Positions 61,141-64,000 of a stretch of DNA of 64,000 nt are shown piece by piece (position 1 is the first letter of the stretch; each line of letters begins with the position of its first letter). Below the pieces are notes generated by a model. That model worked only from the letters and a program-made list of their open reading frames with translations, did no database searches and had not been told where the DNA came from. Origin of the DNA: JBEBSD01 sp040394475 (GTDB taxonomy: Bacteria > Bacteroidota > Bacteroidia > Cytophagales > Spirosomataceae); assembly GCA_040394475.1 (NCBI GenBank), contig JBEBSD010000027.1, forward strand, positions 8,497 through 72,496. The letters run 5' to 3'. Made by a program: the position numbers and the translations under genes.

Positions 61141-62757
61141 CTACCGGTACAATTCCACACGCTGCTCTTTAACAACCTCACTTTGAAGGAATTCATCGTA
61201 CGTCATCAATTTGTCCAGAATGCCGTTTGGCCCGATTTCTATAATACGATTGGCCACCGTCTGGATGATCTGATGGTCATGGGAATAGAAGAAAATATTT
61301 CCGGGGAAATCCCGCATACCGTTGTTCAGTGCGGTAATCGATTCCAGGTCGAGGTGGTTGGTAGGGTCGTCGAGCAGCAGCGCATTGGCGCCTGACAGCA
61401 TCATTCGCGACAACATGCAGCGTACTTTTTCCCCTCCCGACAACACGGTAGCTTTTTTAAGCGACTCTTCTCCCGAAAACAGCATACGGCCCAGAAAACC
61501 GCGGATAAAGCTTTCGTCCTTTTCGGTGGAGTACTGCCGCAGCCAATCTACCAGGTTTAGGTCGGTTTCAAAGAAGGCGGTAGGGTCTTTCGGGAAATAG
61601 GCGGTGCTGATGGTTACCCCCCAGCTGAAATTTCCTTTATCCGCTTTGTCTGTACCGGTCAGGATATCGAACAGGGCGCTGATCGCCAGGACATTTTTCC
61701 CGACAAACGCTATTTTATCCCCTTTGTTGGCCATAAAAGATACATTCCGGAATAATACCGTGCCATCGTCGGCTGTTTTGGAAAGGCCGTCTGCGGTCAG
61801 GATCTGGTCGCCCACTTCCCGGTCAGATTTGAAAGCAATGTAGGGGTACTTCCTGGAGGAAGGCTTGATGTCTTCGATCGTCAGTTTTTCCAGGAGTTTG
61901 GCACGTGAAGTAGCTTGCTTCGATTTGGAAGCATTGGCGCTGAAGCGTCGTATAAAATCCTCCAGTTCCTTCCGTTTATCTTCGGTTTTCTTATTGGCAT
62001 CCTGACGCTGCTTCGACGCCAGCTGACTGGATTCATACCAGAACGTGTAGTTGCCTGAATACAGTTGTACTTTGCTGAAATCGATGTCCACAACATGGGT
62101 ACAGACCTCATCCAGGAAATGCCGGTCGTGGGAAACCACGATTACCGTATTCCGGAAGTTTGCCAGAAAATTCTCCAGCCAGATCACCGTTTCAATATCC
62201 AGGTTGTTGGTGGGTTCGTCGAGCAGCAGTACATCCGGATTGCCGAACAACGCCTGGGCGAGCAGTACCCGGACCTTATCACTGCCATTCAGGTCGCCCA
62301 TCTTGGTCGTATGCTGGGCTTCTGATAATCCAAGTCCGCTGAGTAACTGTGCGGCTTCGGTTTCGGCATCCCAGCCATTGAGGTCCGCAAACTCGGCCTC
62401 CAGCTCCGCTGCTTTCTCACCGTCGGCATCCGTGAAGTCGGCCTTCTCGTAAATGGCTTCCCGTTCTTTCATAATCTGATAGAGGCGGGTATGGCCCAGG
62501 ATCACCGTGTCGAGTACAGGATACTCGTCGAATTGAAACTGATCCTGATTCAAAACGGCCAGCCGTTCTCCCGGGTTCATGGTAACAGAACCCGTCTGCG
62601 CCTCAATTTCACCGGAAAGTATCTTCAGGAAAGTAGATTTTCCAGCCCCGTTCGCGCCGATTATTCCATAGCAGTTACCCGGAACAAACTTGATATTGAC
62701 CTCATCAAACAACACTCTTTTGCCGTACCGGAGTGATACGTTCTGTACCGTAATCAT
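61141..62757 (-). CDS. ABC-F family ATPase with degenerate second ATP site
   Basis: A 538-residue soluble twin-ATPase of the ABC-F type, expected to bind ribosomes. The ATG at 62757 (MITVQNVSLRYGKRVLFDEV) is chosen over the longer frame to 62829. Domain 1 has Walker A GANGAGKS (34-41) and LLLDEPTNNLD, with an altered signature LNGSDKVRV. Domain 2 reads GKNVLAIS (353-360) where Walker A should be, without the lysine, has an intact LSGGEKVR, and shows LLLDDPTNHLD with D464 in place of the catalytic glutamate. The linker between domains is lysine-rich (about 240-300). The second-domain features may be typical of a Bacteroidota ABC-F branch. Convergent with the oxidoreductase gene. Confidence 0.88.
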   Translation of the reverse strand: MITVQNVSLRYGKRVLFDEVNIKFVPGNCYGIIGANGAGKSTFLKILSGEIEAQTGSVTMNPGERLAVLNQDQFQFDEYPVLDTVILGHTRLYQIMKEREAIYEKADFTDADGEKAAELEAEFADLNGWDAETEAAQLLSGLGLSEAQHTTKMGDLNGSDKVRVLLAQALFGNPDVLLLDEPTNNLDIETVIWLENFLANFRNTVIVVSHDRHFLDEVCTHVVDIDFSKVQLYSGNYTFWYESSQLASKQRQDANKKTEDKRKELEDFIRRFSANASKSKQATSRAKLLEKLTIEDIKPSSRKYPYIAFKSDREVGDQILTADGLSKTADDGTVLFRNVSFMANKGDKIAFVGKNVLAISALFDILTGTDKADKGNFSWGVTISTAYFPKDPTAFFETDLNLVDWLRQYSTEKDESFIRGFLGRMLFSGEESLKKATVLSGGEKVRCMLSRMMLSGANALLLDDPTNHLDLESITALNNGMRDFPGNIFFYSHDHQIIQTVANRIIEIGPNGILDKLMTYDEFLQSEVVKEQRVELYR

Positions 62758-63004
62758 ATTAATTGTGGTAGTAATGACTGAATTAAGCCGCAAAGATACG
62801 AAAAAAGCGGAGTTTATGAGCGATACCAATCCAGGTTAATCGCGACCCTTACGGGCTGAAGGCTACAGACGGTGATCGCCATGTCCGCGGGGCACGGTAT
62901 CGCCCGGAATACTGCTCGTCCGGCAGGAAGGCGAATATTGGAGAGAATACAAGTAAACGGGATATTTCCTTAACTTTACTAACCACAATTAAAGCGATAG
63001 TACC

Positions 63005-63862
63005 ATGGATCAACGTATTATTAACCTGTTCGACGAGTACACGCATAAACCCCTGAGCCGGGAAGTGTTTCTTAAACGGCTTGCGCAGCTAACGGGGGGA
63101 ACCGCCGCGGCGCTGGCAGTCCTGCCGCTTCTTGAAGTCAATTATGCCCACGCCGCCACAATAAGTGAGCAGGACGGGGATGTGCAGATTGAGGAAATCA
63201 CCTATCATGGTGACGGGACTTCGGTAAAGGCGTATCTGGCCAGCCCGAAGACTGCAGGTAAGAAGGGCAGTGTCGTGGTGATACACGAAAACCGGGGCCT
63301 GAATCCTCACACAAAGGATATCGCCCGCCGCCTGGCTAAGGCGGGGTATATCGGCATGGCCGTGGACGGATTGAGCCCTTTCGGAGGAACGCCGGCCGAT
63401 GAGGACGAAGCCCGTACCCTCATCGGTAAGCTGGATCCGGTGAAAAACATGCATAATTTCCTGAATGGGATTAGCTATCTCCGCGAGCGTCCGGAAGGAA
63501 ACGGGAAAGTAGCTTCCGTAGGATTTTGCTGGGGTGGCGGATTGAGCGGGCAGCTAGCTGTGAACAGTCCGGAACTAAAGGCTGCAGTTTGCTATTACGG
63601 CCGCCAGCCGACAGCTGAAGAGGTTCCGAAAATAAAAGCGAAAATGCAACTGCACTACGGGGAGATGGATGAGCGGATTAATGCGGGAATCCCTGCATTT
63701 GAGGAGGCGCTGAAGAAAGCCGGCGTTCCTTACGAAATCTATATCTATAAAGGAGCTCAGCACGCGTTCCTGAACGACACAGCCCCGACGCGCTATAACC
63801 CCGAAGCCGCCTCACTGGCTTGGGAAAGGACCCTTCAGGTTTTTAAAGAAACAATTACCTGA
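63005..63862 (+). CDS. exported dienelactone-hydrolase family protein
   Basis: A 285-residue alpha/beta hydrolase of the dienelactone hydrolase type. Nucleophile C175 is in GFCWGGG, the conserved glutamate E95 is in VIHENRGL, the acid is in GEMDERIN and the histidine is in GAQHAFLND. The N-terminal region LSREVFLKRLAQLTGGTAAALAVLPLLEVNYAHA (about 17-50) looks like a Tat-type signal although only one arginine of the pair is present, so export is likely but the route is uncertain. Reported dienelactone hydrolases open lactones; the physiological substrate here is unknown. It stands alone between the ABC-F gene and the terminal repeat. Confidence 0.85.
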   Translation: MDQRIINLFDEYTHKPLSREVFLKRLAQLTGGTAAALAVLPLLEVNYAHAATISEQDGDVQIEEITYHGDGTSVKAYLASPKTAGKKGSVVVIHENRGLNPHTKDIARRLAKAGYIGMAVDGLSPFGGTPADEDEARTLIGKLDPVKNMHNFLNGISYLRERPEGNGKVASVGFCWGGGLSGQLAVNSPELKAAVCYYGRQPTAEEVPKIKAKMQLHYGEMDERINAGIPAFEEALKKAGVPYEIYIYKGAQHAFLNDTAPTRYNPEAASLAWERTLQVFKETIT

Positions 63863-63882
63863 TCAGAGTGGGTTTTAATGGG

Positions 63883-64000
63883 GAACACGGAGGTAGACAA
63901 AGGGAAGCACTGAGTTGCACAGAGGAAAAGCACTGAGGTTGCACAGAGAAAAAAGTAACACTGAGTTGCACGGAGGAAAAGCACTGAGGTTGCACAGAGA
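63883..64000. repeat. GCACTGAGTTGCACAGAGG-type tandem repeats running off the window
   Basis: Four or more degenerate copies: GCACTGAGTTGCACAGAGG at 63907, GCACTGAGGTTGCACAGAG at 63930, ACACTGAGTTGCACGGAGG at 63959 and GCACTGAGGTTGCACAGAG at 63981, with A-rich linkers. They share their words with 155-255. The array continues beyond the window. Confidence 0.8.

Overview
The window looks like the chromosome of a Bacteroidota bacterium, most likely of the Cytophagales/Chitinophagales type. The reasons are three complete SusC/SusD pairs, two ECF-sigma/FecR (anti-sigma) modules, many lipoproteins with Bacteroidota-style sequences after the lipid cysteine, TAnnTTTG-type -7 promoter elements, a Bacteroidota ABC-F protein and intergenic dispersed repeats. 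No phage, plasmid, transposase or rRNA gene was recognised. I assign no species. Layout: 1-660 is a dispersed-repeat region, and the same repeat vocabulary returns at the last 120 bases. 681-3616 (minus) is a run of ComA-like phosphosulfolactate synthase, DedA, DUF4159 protein and fatty acid desaturase. 3762-5794 (plus) holds a hotdog thioesterase, RecO and a secreted protein. 5826-15981 is a starch locus: a seven-helix membrane AraC-type regulator with two periplasmic starch-binding-like domains, a 1-kb tandem-repeat spacer, then SusC, SusD, SusE and a GH13 alpha-amylase lipoprotein. 16067-31833 is mostly single genes: a LytS/LytTR two-component pair, two secreted proteins of unknown role, an acyl-CoA ligase, two alpha/beta hydrolases, CysM, YqgE, gamma-carbonic anhydrase, malate dehydrogenase, an MFS transporter and a PepSY-like lipoprotein. 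The second half is an apparently composite uronate-polysaccharide utilisation region of about 29 kb. Module 1 (32063-45800) has sigma, FecR, STN-type SusC, SusD, a TolB/oligogalacturonate-lyase-like propeller lipoprotein, a 1054-residue exported protein with two FAD-binding Rossmann motifs, a secreted FMN-binding protein carrying a DGITGAT flavinylation motif, and ApbE, the enzyme that attaches FMN covalently. Module 2 (45982-61056) has sigma, FecR, STN-type SusC, SusD, two tandem heparinase II/III-type lyases, an alginate-lyase-superfamily protein, an exported polysaccharide-pyruvyl-transferase-fold protein and an exported Gfo/Idh/MocA oxidoreductase. 61141-63862 carries an ABC-F protein and an exported dienelactone-hydrolase-type protein. 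Working model (inference): the two modules together import and break down an acidic, possibly pyruvylated, polysaccharide. Lyases cut the chain outside the cytoplasm. Module 1 adds an exported flavin redox chain that could oxidise a sugar, or dispose of electrons, in the periplasm. The flavin chain inside a SusCD locus, the exported pyruvyl-transferase-like protein and the AraC-type membrane starch sensor are the observations most worth following up.
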